A stretch of DNA of 64,000 bases from Polaromonas sp. (lineage in GTDB: Bacteria; Pseudomonadota; Gammaproteobacteria; Burkholderiales; Burkholderiaceae_C). The notes beneath the pieces were generated by a model. It did not search any database. It was not told where the DNA came from and worked only from the letters and a program-made list of their open reading frames with translations. Where the stretch lies: the NCBI RefSeq assembly GCF_016185115.1, contig NZ_JACPOF010000029.1, positions 188,530-252,529 on the forward strand, read 5' to 3'. This document shows positions 54,426-64,000 of the stretch, piece after piece (within the stretch, counting starts at the first letter, position 1; each line of letters begins with the position of its first letter). The position numbers and the translations under genes are program-made.

Positions 54426-57400
54426 GATGCCGCTCTTTCTGCTGCAATGGATGTCTCGGTGTGCCTTCTCGCTCTGCGTTCAGCCCGTAACTCGGACCAT
54501 TCGTACAAAAGAGGAAGCAAAAGCAGAGTCAGCGCAGTGGAGGTAAACAATCCACCCACCACGACCGTGGCCAGCGGTCGCTGGGTTTCCGCCCCTACAC
54601 CTGTCGACAACAACATGGGTATCAAACCCAGGATGGCGACCGATGCAGTCATCAGCACCGGACGCAAGCGCAGCTCCGCTCCACGCCTGACCGCATCTCG
54701 TACAGACAGTCCTTGGCGCCGCTGGTCATTCAAGAATGACACCATGACGATGCCGTTCAGCATGGCTACCCCGAACACGGCAATAAAGCCGATGGCCGAC
54801 GGCACCGACAAATACTGTCCGCTGACGAACAGGCCCACGATCCCGCCGATGATGGCGAATGGCACGTTGGCAATGATCAGGGTTGCATGGCGAACCGAAT
54901 TAAATGCCGTGTACAGCAGCATGAAAATCAGGCCGATGGTCAACGGCACGATGACCGCAAGCCTGGCCATGGCGCGTTGCTGGTTCTCGAACGCACCACC
55001 CCATTCCACCCAATAACCGGGAGGAAGCTTGACTTGTTCCTTGATTTTGAGGTTCGCTTCCTTGACAAAGCTGTCCACATCCCGTCCCTTGACATCCAGT
55101 TGCAGGACTGAGTAGCGCTGCAGCGACTCTCAGCGAACAAACGAATAGCCTTCGGCAAGCTCAATGCTGGCTACCTGTGAGAACGGAACCAGCGCACCTT
55201 CGCTGGTACGAATAGGGATGGCGCCAATAGAGGCCGGGTCAGCCCTGAATCCGTCCGATAGCCGCACCGCAATATCAAACCGCTTGGTGCCATCAATCAG
55301 TGTGGAAACCGCCTCTCCGCCAATGCCGGCCTTCACAAGTTCGAGGATTTCATCGGCATTGATGCCAAACCGCGCTGCGGCCTCCCGATTCACCTTGATG
55401 ACGAGCTGGGGTTTGCCCTTGTTGGCTTCGGCTGCCAGGTCGGCCGCGCCAGGCACCTTGTCCAGTACACCTTTCAATTGACCTGTCAGGCGATCAAGCG
55501 TTTCCAGATCCTGGCCATAGAGTTTCAGGGCCAAAGTGGCACGTACGCCTGAAATCAGCTCCTCTACGCGAGACTGGATGGGCTGCGTGGCACTGAACAC
55601 CGCGGTGGGGACCACTTTTTCAAGTGCCTCCTGCATGTCCGACGCCAACTTGGCATAGGTGATTTTCTCGGGCCAGTCAGACTGCGGCTTGGTGTCGAGG
55701 TTGACTTCCATGTAGTTCACGTCAGAGGTCTCGCCGCCTTCTGCGCGTCCAATGGTCGCCAATACAGAGCGCACCTGGGGAAACTGCTTGTGCAGCTCTG
55801 CGCTGACCACGTTGGATACACGGATGGATTCGTCCAGCGACGCTGAAGGAATGCCTGTGACGCGGAACTGAATGGTGCCCTCCTGCAATTGCGGCATGAA
55901 TTCTTTTCCCAGGAATGGGAACAGCGCCAGGGCGGCCACGAGCAGCGCCAGCGCCGAACCCACCACCAGCTTCTTGCGTTCAAGCGCCCAGTCGAGAAGT
56001 GGCAGGTAAGCGCGCTTTGCGTGACGCACTAAAAAGGTGTCACGCTCTTCCTTGGGTTTCAGAATCAGGACTGCCAGAACTGGCACCAGGGTCAGAGACA
56101 GCAACAAGGAACCGGCCATCGCAAACGTGATGGTGTAGGCCATGGGTTTGAACAGCTTGCCTTCGAGCCCGGTCAGCGAAAACAGCGGCATGAAGACCAC
56201 GATGATGATCATGATGGCGAAGGCAATCGGGTTCATCACCTCGCGTGCGGCTTCCAGGATCAAATGGGTTTTGTTGATCGGTTTGCCTGACTCCTTGTTC
56301 TCCTCCCTGGCATGGGCCAGCAGGCGAAAGGCGTTTTCCACCATCACCACAGCGCCGTCCACCATCATTCCGGTTCCGATGGCAAGGCCGGCCAGCGACA
56401 TCAGGTTGGCCGAAATACCAAACTGCTGCATCAGGATGAAAGCGATCAGCATGGCCATCGGCAGTGTGACCACGACCACGATGGCCGAGCGGAACTCCCC
56501 CAAGAACAGGAACAGGATGATGGCCACCAGGATCGCACCTTCAACCAGTGAGCTTTCCGCAGTTTTGAGCGCCTTGCCCACCAGCTCCGCCCGGTCATAA
56601 ACCGGTACCAGGGTCATACCCTGAGGCAACGCTGCCTGAGCGACTGCCAGCTTGGCTTTGACGGCATCGACGACGCTCTTGGCGTTCTCATTCACGCGCG
56701 CCAGTGCAATTCCGAGCACGGCCTCCTTGCCGTCGCGGGTCACAGCGCCAAACCGGGGCGCTGGGGCCTCCTTGACCTGAGCCACATCGCGCACATAGAT
56801 GGGAGCGCCGCCGCGCTCGGCCACCACGATCCCGCCAATGTCTGTGGTGCTGGCCACCAGACCCAGTCCGCGCACCAGGTATTGCTCCGCTCCGACGTTG
56901 ATGGACTGACCGCCAACCTGCTTGTTATTGGCGGTGATGCGTTCCATCACCTGTTTGAAGGACAAGCCGAATTTGATGAGCTGGCGCGGATCGACCTGTA
57001 CCTGGTACTGTTTGACGTTGCCTCCCCAGGAGGTCACGTCATCAACGCCTGGCGCGGTGCGCAGAAGCAAGCGGACGTTCCAGTCGTGGGTCGTGCGCAG
57101 ATCCATGGTGGACAACTGTTTGTCTGCCGATTCAACGGTGTACCAGAACACCTGGCCCAGACCCGAACTGTTGGGGCCCAAAACCGGCTCACCATAGCCT
57201 TGTGGCAAACGTCCTTTGGCTTCCTGGAGCTTTTCTCCGACCAGGCGGCGGGCGAAGTAGATATTGACCTTGTCTTTGAACGTGATGCTCACAGAGGACA
57301 GGCCGAACAGCGAGACCGAGCGAACCTGCTCGACGCCAGGCAGGCCTGCCATGGCGCCTTCGATGGGCTGGGTGAGCAGTTTTTCGACGTCTTCTGCCGC

Positions 57401-57568
57401 CAGACCGGGCGATTCGGTCACCACATTGACCTGTATGGGTGTCACGTCCGGGAAGGCATCCACCGGAACCTGACGGAAAGCCTGTACGCCCAGACCGATG
57501 ACGATCAGAAAGGCGACCAGGACGAGTACTTTGTAACGCAGCGAAGCGTCAACGATGGCATTGAGCAT
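54422..57568 (-). pseudogene. czcA: CzcA divalent-metal RND pump with an internal stop
   Basis: The complete frame encodes a CzcA-type pump of about 1048 codons: TM4 relay GMMVDGAVVMVEN and porter loop PIQSRVEELISGVRATLALK. A single TGA at 55130-55132 (codon 813, after GYSFVR) interrupts it. The frame continues unbroken with ESLQRYSVLQ, so this is a nonsense change (probably CGA to TGA), not a frameshift. The two fragments cover 55130-57568 and 54422-55078 or so. The rest has no other lesion, so the defect is recent, a sequencing error, or suppressed by read-through. Neighbouring genes look intact. Confidence 0.9.
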
Positions 57569-57584
57569 GGTGTGGGTGTCCCGC

Positions 57585-58793
57585 TCAGTGGGTATCGCCG
57601 ATTTGCGACTTCATCAGGCGCGCCTTGAGCGCATAGGCGCCGGCAGTCACTACCTGCTCCTTGGCTTTGAGACCGGACTTGATCACGGTCCGGCCAGAAA
57701 GCTTTTCTCCCGTCTCAATGGCACGTGCTTCAAACCCACCATGTTCGGCAACAAAGATGGAGGGCTGCCCCTGCAGAAGAAGGATCGCAGTGTCCGGCAC
57801 CGAGATGGCCTCCAGTTGCCCGCCGGTTGAAATGCTGGCGTTGGCGAACATTTCCGGCTTGAGACGGCCGTCCTTGTTGGCGACCTCGATACGCGCTGCG
57901 ATGGTCCGGCTGTCCTTGTCCAGCACATTGGCAATGTAGGCCACCCGGCCACTGAAGCGTTCACCCGGATAAGCACCTACGGTCACCGTGGCGGCCGCGC
58001 CGGTCTTGACTTTTGCCAGCAGGTCATCGGTCAGATTGGCTTCGATCCAGACTCTGGAAAGATCCGCAATGGTGAAGATGGCATCGCTGGGCGTTCCCAG
58101 TTCGCCTATCGTTGCTTTCTTCTGGATGACGGTTCCAGCAAATGGCGCGCTTAGCGCAAAACTGGATTCGGCACGTGTTCCCACAGCGGCAGAACCTCCG
58201 AGCAGGCGCAGGCGGTCCCGCGCGGCGCGGGATTCGGCACTTGCCCGCTCCAACTCGCCCCGGGCGCGCAGCAACTCTTTCTGCGGAATGATTTCCTCGG
58301 CGCTCAGGGATTCCGCTCGCTTGAAGTCCGCCTGTGCAACCCGTTCAGAAGACTGGGCGCGTAGCAGCGCCGACTGTGCTTCCCCAACAGCCAGGCTGTC
58401 CATGACTGCCAGCGCCTGACCAGCCCGTACCTGGTCACCCAAATTGGCAGAGACGCTCACGATGCGGCCCTCTACCCGAGGTGCAATTTTCGCAATACGG
58501 TCCTGGTTGGGACGAATGGTGGCCGTGACATTGACCACATCATCAAACGTTCGGGGAGCGGCCTCTTCGATCTTGATGCCTGCCCGCTCCTGTTCTTCTG
58601 GCGTGAGTTTCAGGCCTTTTTCTTCTTTGGCCGCCTCACCTTTGGCTTCCTGCGCGGCAGGCTCGGTCCCTTTGGCAGACTTATCCCCGCATCCCCCCAA
58701 AACGAGCAGGATGGCGAGCAATACAGACGCGCCAGTCAGGCGGCGCAAGCTGGAAGTATGGGTAAATTTAAAGGTGTTCATGGTCAATCTCAT
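57585..58793 (-). CDS. czcB: CzcB periplasmic adaptor
   Basis: A protein of about 402 residues with a lipoprotein signal (LVLGGCGDK, Cys near 35), a Lys/Glu-rich linker (EAKGEAAKEEKG), a lipoyl half motif IAPRVEGRIVSVSANLGDQV (20 residues), a coiled-coil hairpin (about 150-215) and a barrel with SRVWIEANL. The expected role is to join CzcA to CzcC. ATG 58793 overlaps the czcC stop (ATGA), whereas ATG 58781 has a better GAGATT spacing; either start keeps the signal. It is 16 bases before czcA. Confidence 0.9.
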   Translation of the reverse strand: MRLTMNTFKFTHTSSLRRLTGASVLLAILLVLGGCGDKSAKGTEPAAQEAKGEAAKEEKGLKLTPEEQERAGIKIEEAAPRTFDDVVNVTATIRPNQDRIAKIAPRVEGRIVSVSANLGDQVRAGQALAVMDSLAVGEAQSALLRAQSSERVAQADFKRAESLSAEEIIPQKELLRARGELERASAESRAARDRLRLLGGSAAVGTRAESSFALSAPFAGTVIQKKATIGELGTPSDAIFTIADLSRVWIEANLTDDLLAKVKTGAAATVTVGAYPGERFSGRVAYIANVLDKDSRTIAARIEVANKDGRLKPEMFANASISTGGQLEAISVPDTAILLLQGQPSIFVAEHGGFEARAIETGEKLSGRTVIKSGLKAKEQVVTAGAYALKARLMKSQIGDTH

Positions 58794-60085
58794 TCTTTGG
58801 GCCAACCCGCTTCGAGCTCCAGGGCTGCGCGGGTACTGTGGTATTCGGAAAGTGCTTCGATCAGGTCTCGGCGAGCGTCCAGCGCCTGACGGTTGACGAC
58901 GATCAGCTCCAGCAGGCCGATCTGCCCGGCCTGGCGGGACTTGACCGAGAGGCTGAGGTTTTCAGTTAACGCTGGCAGCACAACGTCCTGCAGGCGGCGC
59001 ACGCGCTGCTCCTGACTGGAAAGTCGTGACCACAGAGCGATTACGTTGGCTCTCACATCCCGCTGAGCAGCCTCCCGCTCTATCTGTGCCTGGGTGGCTT
59101 CGCTGGAGGCCTGACCAATGCCGGTCGCATTTCGTTTGAACAGCGGTAGCGGCACAGACACTGAAATGGTGGTGAGCCGCTCGCGGGCGCCACTGGAGCC
59201 CTCCCGCCCCACGTTCAAACCGACTGTCACGTCGGGATAAACACTGGCGCGTTCCAGCCGATACCGGGCGTTGGCGCTTTTTTCGCGTGCCGTCAGAGCA
59301 AGTAAACGAGGCTGAGCGTCCAAGCTGTTCAGCAAGTCGTTCAGTACAAAACCCAAGGCTTGCGGACTCAACTCCCCTTGTGCCTGCGGTAGGGAGGGGC
59401 CTACAAGCTGCAGGCGGGACGCCAGTTCGTTGCGCTCTTCATGCAGCTGTTCTTGTGCCTGCGCCAGTTGGTTGCGTGCGCGCTCCGCTTCCACCATCGC
59501 GACGTTGGCATCAAGCTTGGTGTCTTCACCAGCCTTGCGGCGCTTTTGGACGGCAAGGGCGGCATCGTCAAACAGCTTGAGCGCCTGTGTTTCGAGGTCC
59601 ACGCGCTGCTGCAATGCCAGTACACGGTAAAAGCGTGCGGAAATATCACTGCGAATTTGCCGTTGGGTATCGACGATTTCATACCGGAGGGCATCCAGGG
59701 CCGACGCAGCCGTCTCTCGCCGAAAGCCGCCTTGGCCACCTGTTTCAAAAGCTTGGGACAGACCGCCGTTCCACTCGTTTCGGCGCTCCGGGCTCATACC
59801 TGCCTGCGGCACGGTGCGCCGGGTCTTGTCTACCGATATCTGCGGGTTGTTGAATAGCAGGGACCTGGCATCGGTATTGAAGCCCTCTGCGGCAGAGAGC
59901 TGCGCTTGCTTGGCGCGTAAAGCCGGGTTGGCCAGTGCGGCCCTGGCCTGCGCTTCAGGCAGGGTGATCCGCGCCAGTTCCGTCGTTGGCGTGACTGCAG
60001 CGCTGACGGTTGGGGTGACCTGGCCAAAGCCGGGAGCAGATATAAAAAACAGTGTGCAGGCAAGCGCCAGCATGTTCGGTCGCAT
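58790..60085 (-). CDS. czcC: CzcC outer-membrane channel
   Basis: A 431-residue outer-membrane factor with a signal peptide (about 1-22, PGFGQV), two TolC-like repeats with LPEAQARAALANPALRAKQ near 45 and KSANARYRLERASVYPDV near 275, and a final block QIGLLELIVVNRQALDARRD (20 residues) typical of CzcC. AGGAG is 7-8 bases before the ATG. It lies between czcI and czcB, the standard czcICBA order. Confidence 0.92.
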   Translation of the reverse strand: MRPNMLALACTLFFISAPGFGQVTPTVSAAVTPTTELARITLPEAQARAALANPALRAKQAQLSAAEGFNTDARSLLFNNPQISVDKTRRTVPQAGMSPERRNEWNGGLSQAFETGGQGGFRRETAASALDALRYEIVDTQRQIRSDISARFYRVLALQQRVDLETQALKLFDDAALAVQKRRKAGEDTKLDANVAMVEAERARNQLAQAQEQLHEERNELASRLQLVGPSLPQAQGELSPQALGFVLNDLLNSLDAQPRLLALTAREKSANARYRLERASVYPDVTVGLNVGREGSSGARERLTTISVSVPLPLFKRNATGIGQASSEATQAQIEREAAQRDVRANVIALWSRLSSQEQRVRRLQDVVLPALTENLSLSVKSRQAGQIGLLELIVVNRQALDARRDLIEALSEYHSTRAALELEAGWPKE

Positions 60086-60179
60086 CGAATTCTCCTAGTT
60101 GCGAAAACCAAGGGGGAGAATCCGGCGGAAAGCTTGCTACCGAAGGGTAGCTAAAAATTGGGGAGCGTTCTCGCCGGAT

Positions 60180-60530
60180 TTAGACGGCGAGACTCCAGTT
60201 GGGACGTTCGATCACATCCGGCACCCTGAACCGCATTGGGCGCATCTCGGTCGAAACGTCCATCGACGGCATGGCAATGGACAGGTTTAACAGGCTGCTC
60301 GGAGGTGGCTGGGCGCACCCGCTGTGGCAATAGCCGCAGTCCGGATCGCAGCCGCCCGCAAAAGAGACCGAAGAGTCAGTGCTTGCGCTAGAGGCTTTGT
60401 GCACATGCGCGTGATGCCCAAAGTGGCTGACCTGGTCACCTTTTTCGTGGGTGCAATAACCCGCCGCCGCCCCCCAGGCAAACTGGAAAGGCAGAAAAAC
60501 TATGAAAAAGATGATGAGATAGCGACGCAC
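60180..60530 (-). CDS. czcI: CzcI
   Basis: A 116-residue exported protein: signal peptide (1-20, FAWGAAA), then AAAGYCTHEKG and HFGHHAHVHK, and a Cys-rich stretch GGCDPDCGYCHSGCAQPPPS (20 residues; about 57-76). The YCTHE, PDCGYCH and PMRFRVPDVIERPNW blocks are characteristic of CzcI, the small periplasmic protein that precedes czcC in Cupriavidus-type operons and affects czc expression. Its Cys/His site may sense Zn, Co or Cd. Confidence 0.88.
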   Translation of the reverse strand: MRRYLIIFFIVFLPFQFAWGAAAGYCTHEKGDQVSHFGHHAHVHKASSASTDSSVSFAGGCDPDCGYCHSGCAQPPPSSLLNLSIAMPSMDVSTEMRPMRFRVPDVIERPNWSLAV

Positions 60531-60616
60531 AGATAAAGTGTATCAGCGCCCTGCGACCAGGGAGTTAAAGCGGGTGAGCCTGGGCGTCATCAATTCGCTG
60601 ATGAATAAACGTTCGA

Positions 60617-62560
60617 TCATTGGCGCACCGTATTTTTCTGGAGCCTCAGGTTATATCCAACGCTCACCAAGATAATGAGCAGGATCAAAACCTGGGCGCC
60701 TAGGGTTTGAAGCGAAGGGTAGACGCCCAGGGCGTCGATGCGAGGAATCAGGACTGGTGTGTTTTCCAGAAGCCCAACTTTCTGCAAGGCCGCAACACCT
60801 TTGCCCATGAGGACGACAGCGAGTACGCCAACGAGTGCAGAGCTGTAAACAAAGAACTGACTGATGGGCAGCTTTGCCGACGATCGCAACAAAAGCCATG
60901 CAACACCGCCCAGAATCACCAGGCCAGATCCCAAGCCTGCGAGCAGATAGATGCCGTTGTCCTGTGTCCAGAGGGCGGCGTAAAACAGGACGGTTTCGAA
61001 AACCTCACGATAGACAGTGATGAAGGAAAGCAGAAACAGCATCATGGCGGACTTGCGGTTCAGCGCCGACGACAGCTTTTGTTTGACGTAAGCCTGCCAG
61101 CGCCCGGCCATGCTCTTCTGGTGCATCCAGACGCCGACCGCCAGCAAGACGACGGAAGCGAAGATGGCTGAAAAACCTTCTGTCATCTCCCTGCTGGCGC
61201 CACTCAGTTCCACCAGATAGGTGGCGATACCCCAGGTCAGGCCGCCAGCCGCCAGGGCCGAGATCCAGCCCGCATGCACGTACGGAAGCACATCGGCTCT
61301 GTCCGCCTTTTTCAGAAAAGCCAGTATCGCCACCACCACCAGCAGGGCTTCCAGGCCCTCACGTAGCAGGATGGTCAAGGCGCCGAGATATGTGGACAAC
61401 GGATCGTTTGCTGCGCCCAGGGCTGACTGACCGTCCGTGAGCAAAACCTGCAAGCGTTTCTCAATCGCCCGAGCCTGGGCTACCTGTCCTGCCGAAACAG
61501 CGTTACGAAACGCGCCCATGTTTTTTTCGATGTCTTCAAACAGTGGACGATTTTTAGCAGCCAATGCAGGCTCGACTGGTTCGAACCCATCCAGGTAAGC
61601 AGACAGGGCCAGACGAAGCGCGGCCGGTGTATCACCCTTGTCCATCGCGATAAGGCTGGCTTTCAGTTTGTCCTTGGCGATCACAAGACTCTCTGCGCTC
61701 TGTGCGCTCAGGCTATCGGGTGTACTTCTCAGATAGGCTGTCATCTGTCTCGCGTTATCCGCACCGACCGTCTTGGCCAACGCCACTTCCGAGCTCTCGC
61801 TCAATTTGGACAACGTCGGAATGGCGGCACGAAGCTCGGGACGAGAACTCCAAAGTCGCGCACCTTCCTGGCGGTCACGGTCTGTATAGGACAGCGTCGA
61901 AGCAAAATAGGCAATATTCCAGCGCTCGTCGTCCGACAGTTCTGTGAAACTCCGCATGGACGTCCCCTTGACCCCTTGCGTGATGATTTGCTGCAGAGCG
62001 AAAACACTGCGCTCTCTGGCGCGGTCATGATCGGATAACGCAATAGGGGGTGGGCTCAGCTTTGAAGCCAAGGGGCCATCAGCGTGTCCCGAGACGCCAT
62101 GACAGGCTGCGCATTGGCTTTGATAAAGTTGCGCGCCTTGCTGGAGATCGGGCAGTTTGGCTGGTGACATCGGCACCGGGTAGGACAACAGCAAACTGCT
62201 GGACAGGCTGTGCGCGAGATCGCTGACAGTTGGAGACGCGGCTTTGGAGGCAATACTGGCTTTCAGGGTTGCCGCGTTTTTCAACAGTTCAGGTTTGGCG
62301 GGGACCGCCGGCAGTTCAGCCAATTGAGTTTCGGCCGCCTGCGCAAACTCCTGCATTTCCTTGTATTCACTTTCACTGACCGCCTTGCCGTCCTTCACGG
62401 CTTTCCCATAATCGACGGCAATGTAATCCAGCAACTGCCAAATCTGCTTGGCCTGATTCTGGACGGCAAGATCCTGGGCTTGAGCCCACGGCCCTGCGAA
62501 AAAGCAGGCCGCGAAGGTCAAGCATGCCCAGAATGCTTTTGAAAGAGACTGTGGATACAT
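60617..62560 (-). CDS. cytochrome c / FTR1-family fusion permease
   Basis: A 647-residue protein. After a signal peptide (ending GPWAQAQ) there is a helical domain, then a c-type haem site QCAACHG (about 150) with a Met in GTSMRSF, and a C-terminal FTR1 iron permease domain of seven helices. It has REGLEALL (about 405) and REVFETVL (about 520), the two REXXE iron sites of FTR1. High-affinity iron uptake coupled to haem oxidation of Fe(II) is likely. ATG 62560 is preferred to GTG 62572; neither has a strong ribosome site. It lies between the ATPase and czcI, on the same strand. Confidence 0.9.
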   Translation of the reverse strand: MYPQSLSKAFWACLTFAACFFAGPWAQAQDLAVQNQAKQIWQLLDYIAVDYGKAVKDGKAVSESEYKEMQEFAQAAETQLAELPAVPAKPELLKNAATLKASIASKAASPTVSDLAHSLSSSLLLSYPVPMSPAKLPDLQQGAQLYQSQCAACHGVSGHADGPLASKLSPPPIALSDHDRARERSVFALQQIITQGVKGTSMRSFTELSDDERWNIAYFASTLSYTDRDRQEGARLWSSRPELRAAIPTLSKLSESSEVALAKTVGADNARQMTAYLRSTPDSLSAQSAESLVIAKDKLKASLIAMDKGDTPAALRLALSAYLDGFEPVEPALAAKNRPLFEDIEKNMGAFRNAVSAGQVAQARAIEKRLQVLLTDGQSALGAANDPLSTYLGALTILLREGLEALLVVVAILAFLKKADRADVLPYVHAGWISALAAGGLTWGIATYLVELSGASREMTEGFSAIFASVVLLAVGVWMHQKSMAGRWQAYVKQKLSSALNRKSAMMLFLLSFITVYREVFETVLFYAALWTQDNGIYLLAGLGSGLVILGGVAWLLLRSSAKLPISQFFVYSSALVGVLAVVLMGKGVAALQKVGLLENTPVLIPRIDALGVYPSLQTLGAQVLILLIILVSVGYNLRLQKNTVRQ

Positions 62561-62645
62561 GGCCGTTTTCACAAGGAAAGATGGTTGTTTGATTGGCTAG
62601 AAGCTGCTCAGGCGTGTTTGACGCGCAATTGGCGGGTCAACCGCT

Positions 62646-64000
62646 TTAACCTGGACCAGAGCCGACTGCAGCCTGCTTTTTTATCCGAAGCAGGCGAAGA
62701 CCATTTCCCACCACCAGCAAACTCGCGCCCATGTCTGCGAACACCGCCATCCACATCGTCGCGGTGCCAAATACGGCCATGACCAGGAACACTGACTTGA
62801 TGCCCAGGGCAAGCGTGATGTTCTGCCAGAGAATTGAATGGGTACGCTTGGACAGATGCACCGTTTCAGCCACGCGCTCCAGGTTGTCGTTCATGATGAC
62901 GACATCAGCAGCTTCCATCGCAGTATCGGTACCCGCACCACCCATGGCGAACCCTACATCTGCCTGTGCAAGCGCGGGTGCATCATTAATGCCGTCTCCC
63001 GTCATGCCCGTCGCGCCGTAGCGTTTTTGCATGTCCTTGATGGCTTCCAGCTTGGCCTCAGGCAAAAGATCACCACGCGCGTCATCGATTCCTGCCTCGC
63101 TGGCGATTGCCTTGGCCGTTGCGCTGTTGTCACCGGTCAGCATGACCGTCGTAACCCCCAGGGCCTTCAGATCCGCAATCGCTTTGCGGGAAGTTTCCTT
63201 GATGGTGTCAGCTACCGCGAACAAAGCCAACACCTCCTTGCCGTTGGCCAGCAAAGTCACCGTGCGCCCCTGTTTTTCGTGGGTTGCCAGCTCTGCCTTC
63301 AACTCGGTTGATGACAGGCCGTTTTCCTCCATGAGCCGGTGGTTACCCATCAGCAGTGTTTGACCATCAACAGTTCCCTGCACACCTCGGCCCGGAATGG
63401 CTTTGAAGTCCTGGACGTCGCTGACCTGCTGTTCCAGACTCGTCGCGATAGCTTTGGAAACTGGATGATCAGACCGGGAGGCCAGGCTGGCGGCGGCGCG
63501 TTTTGAGGTGGCTTCATCCGCATTTCCCCATATCCGCGAATCCACCAGCTTGGGTTTTCCTTCGGTAATAGTCCCCGTTTTATCCAGCGCGATGGCTTTC
63601 AAAAGCCGGGCGTCTTCAAGATAGGTGCCACCCTTGATCAGGATGCCACGGCGGGCGGCCGCCGACAGGCCGCTCACCACCGTTACAGGGGTAGAGATCA
63701 CCAAAGCGCACGGACAAGCAATCACCAGCAACACCAGCGCTTTGTAAAGTGCCTCTTGCCAGGTCAGGCTCAAAAGAAATGGGGTAAGCACTGCGACCGC
63801 GACTGCAATCGCGAAGACGGCAGGCGTGTAGATGGCGGCGAATTTATCCACGAATCGCTGGGTCGGTGCGCGCGTGCCCTGCGCTTGTTCCACGGCGTGA
63901 ATGATCCTGGCGAGCGTGGTGTTGTTCGCAGCAGCGGTGACGCGAATTTCCAGTTCACCTGTCTCATTGATAGTTCCAGCAAACACCTGGTCGCCCGGAG
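62646..64000 (-). CDS. zntA: P1B-2 Zn/Cd/Pb ATPase, C-terminal part
   Basis: The frame is open at the right edge; 451 codons are visible. It has CPCALVIST in TM6, DKTGTITEG, a GDN (LTGDNSAT) and GDGINDAP region. M8 has FADMGASLLVVGNGLRLL, the conserved Asp of ZntA/CadA-type exporters. It therefore moves Zn(II), Cd(II) or Pb(II) out of the cytosol. The N-terminal metal-binding domain lies beyond the window. It ends 85 bases before the FTR1 gene, transcribed in the same direction. Confidence 0.92.
   Translation of the reverse strand, partial: PGDQVFAGTINETGELEIRVTAAANNTTLARIIHAVEQAQGTRAPTQRFVDKFAAIYTPAVFAIAVAVAVLTPFLLSLTWQEALYKALVLLVIACPCALVISTPVTVVSGLSAAARRGILIKGGTYLEDARLLKAIALDKTGTITEGKPKLVDSRIWGNADEATSKRAAASLASRSDHPVSKAIATSLEQQVSDVQDFKAIPGRGVQGTVDGQTLLMGNHRLMEENGLSSTELKAELATHEKQGRTVTLLANGKEVLALFAVADTIKETSRKAIADLKALGVTTVMLTGDNSATAKAIASEAGIDDARGDLLPEAKLEAIKDMQKRYGATGMTGDGINDAPALAQADVGFAMGGAGTDTAMEAADVVIMNDNLERVAETVHLSKRTHSILWQNITLALGIKSVFLVMAVFGTATMWMAVFADMGASLLVVGNGLRLLRIKKQAAVGSGPG

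Noticed and set aside
55078..55132. Frameshift in czcA
   Set aside because: The reading frame is the same on both sides of the TGA; only one codon is affected, so it is a nonsense change.
1..64000. Insertion sequences, integrases, CRISPR arrays, tRNA or rRNA genes
   Set aside because: No transposase or recombinase frame, no regularly spaced repeats and no RNA gene pattern could be found by reading; mobility of the island is therefore only inferred from its content.

Overview
The window looks like a metal-resistance island of a betaproteobacterium, most likely a member of the Burkholderiales near the Comamonadaceae. The pointers are the DUF4148 small stress proteins, CzcI, paired CopR/CopS regulators, DmeR/DmeF and NreA/NreB. 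This placement is inference from gene content; no rRNA or tRNA gene is present. No transposase, integrase or CRISPR array was seen. Almost every gene is tightly packed and most lie on the minus strand.

Region 1 (1-13.5 kb, minus strand) is an accessory metabolic and membrane array. In transcription order it holds a DUF3141 alpha/beta-hydrolase-like protein, a DUF2933 protein, an ICMT-like methyltransferase, a lycopene-cyclase-domain membrane protein and an archaeal-type (type II) GAPDH. Then come a beta-CASP RNase-like MBL protein, an AMP/thymidine phosphorylase of the archaeal type, a PRPP synthetase paralogue, an exported protein, a cyclopropane-fatty-acid-synthase-like methyltransferase, a DUF6629 membrane protein, LemA and two TPM-domain proteins. 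The RNase, phosphorylase and PRPP synthetase genes are joined by ATGA overlaps and may form an RNA/nucleotide-to-phosphoribose salvage unit.

Region 2 (13.6-19.6 kb, minus) is a copper unit: a His-rich exported protein behind a perfect FNR-type box, a Met-rich exported protein, DUF5676, a multicopper oxidase, a CopZ-like chaperone and a P1B ATPase with an unusual CPD motif. A putative HhH/nuclease-like gene (20.0-21.3 kb, plus) sits between the metal loci.

Region 3 (21.3-34.2 kb) has copS-copR divergent from two DUF4148-type genes and a CusF. Convergent with these is a minus-strand copper operon: a Cys/His-rich leader protein, a small exported protein, a TolC channel, a multicopper oxidase, a CopI-like cupredoxin, CopG (DUF411), CusF and a YHS-CopA ATPase. 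The divergent dmeF/dmeR pair (Co/Ni) follows.

Region 4 (34.3-42.3 kb) is an RND operon (adaptor, pump, DUF3240, outer-membrane channel) that begins with an NreA-like CsoR-family repressor and is divergent from an NreB-like nickel exporter. Region 5 (42.5-52.2 kb) is cusCBA-F (Cu/Ag) and a second copS-copR-DUF4148 module. Region 6 (52.2-64 kb, minus) is a P1B-2 Zn/Cd/Pb ATPase (cut by the window end), an FTR1-cytochrome fusion, and czcI-czcC-czcB-czcA with a PII-like gene, MgtC, a His-rich zinc ribbon and czcD. czcA carries a single in-frame TGA.

The most distinctive signal is regulatory. Three small exported-protein genes in the two copRS modules share the same promoter layout: a GATTAC-n6-GTAATC-type box, then 47-48 bases later a leader with two hairpins. 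The stems of those hairpins differ by compensating changes, which suggests a conserved structured 5' UTR.
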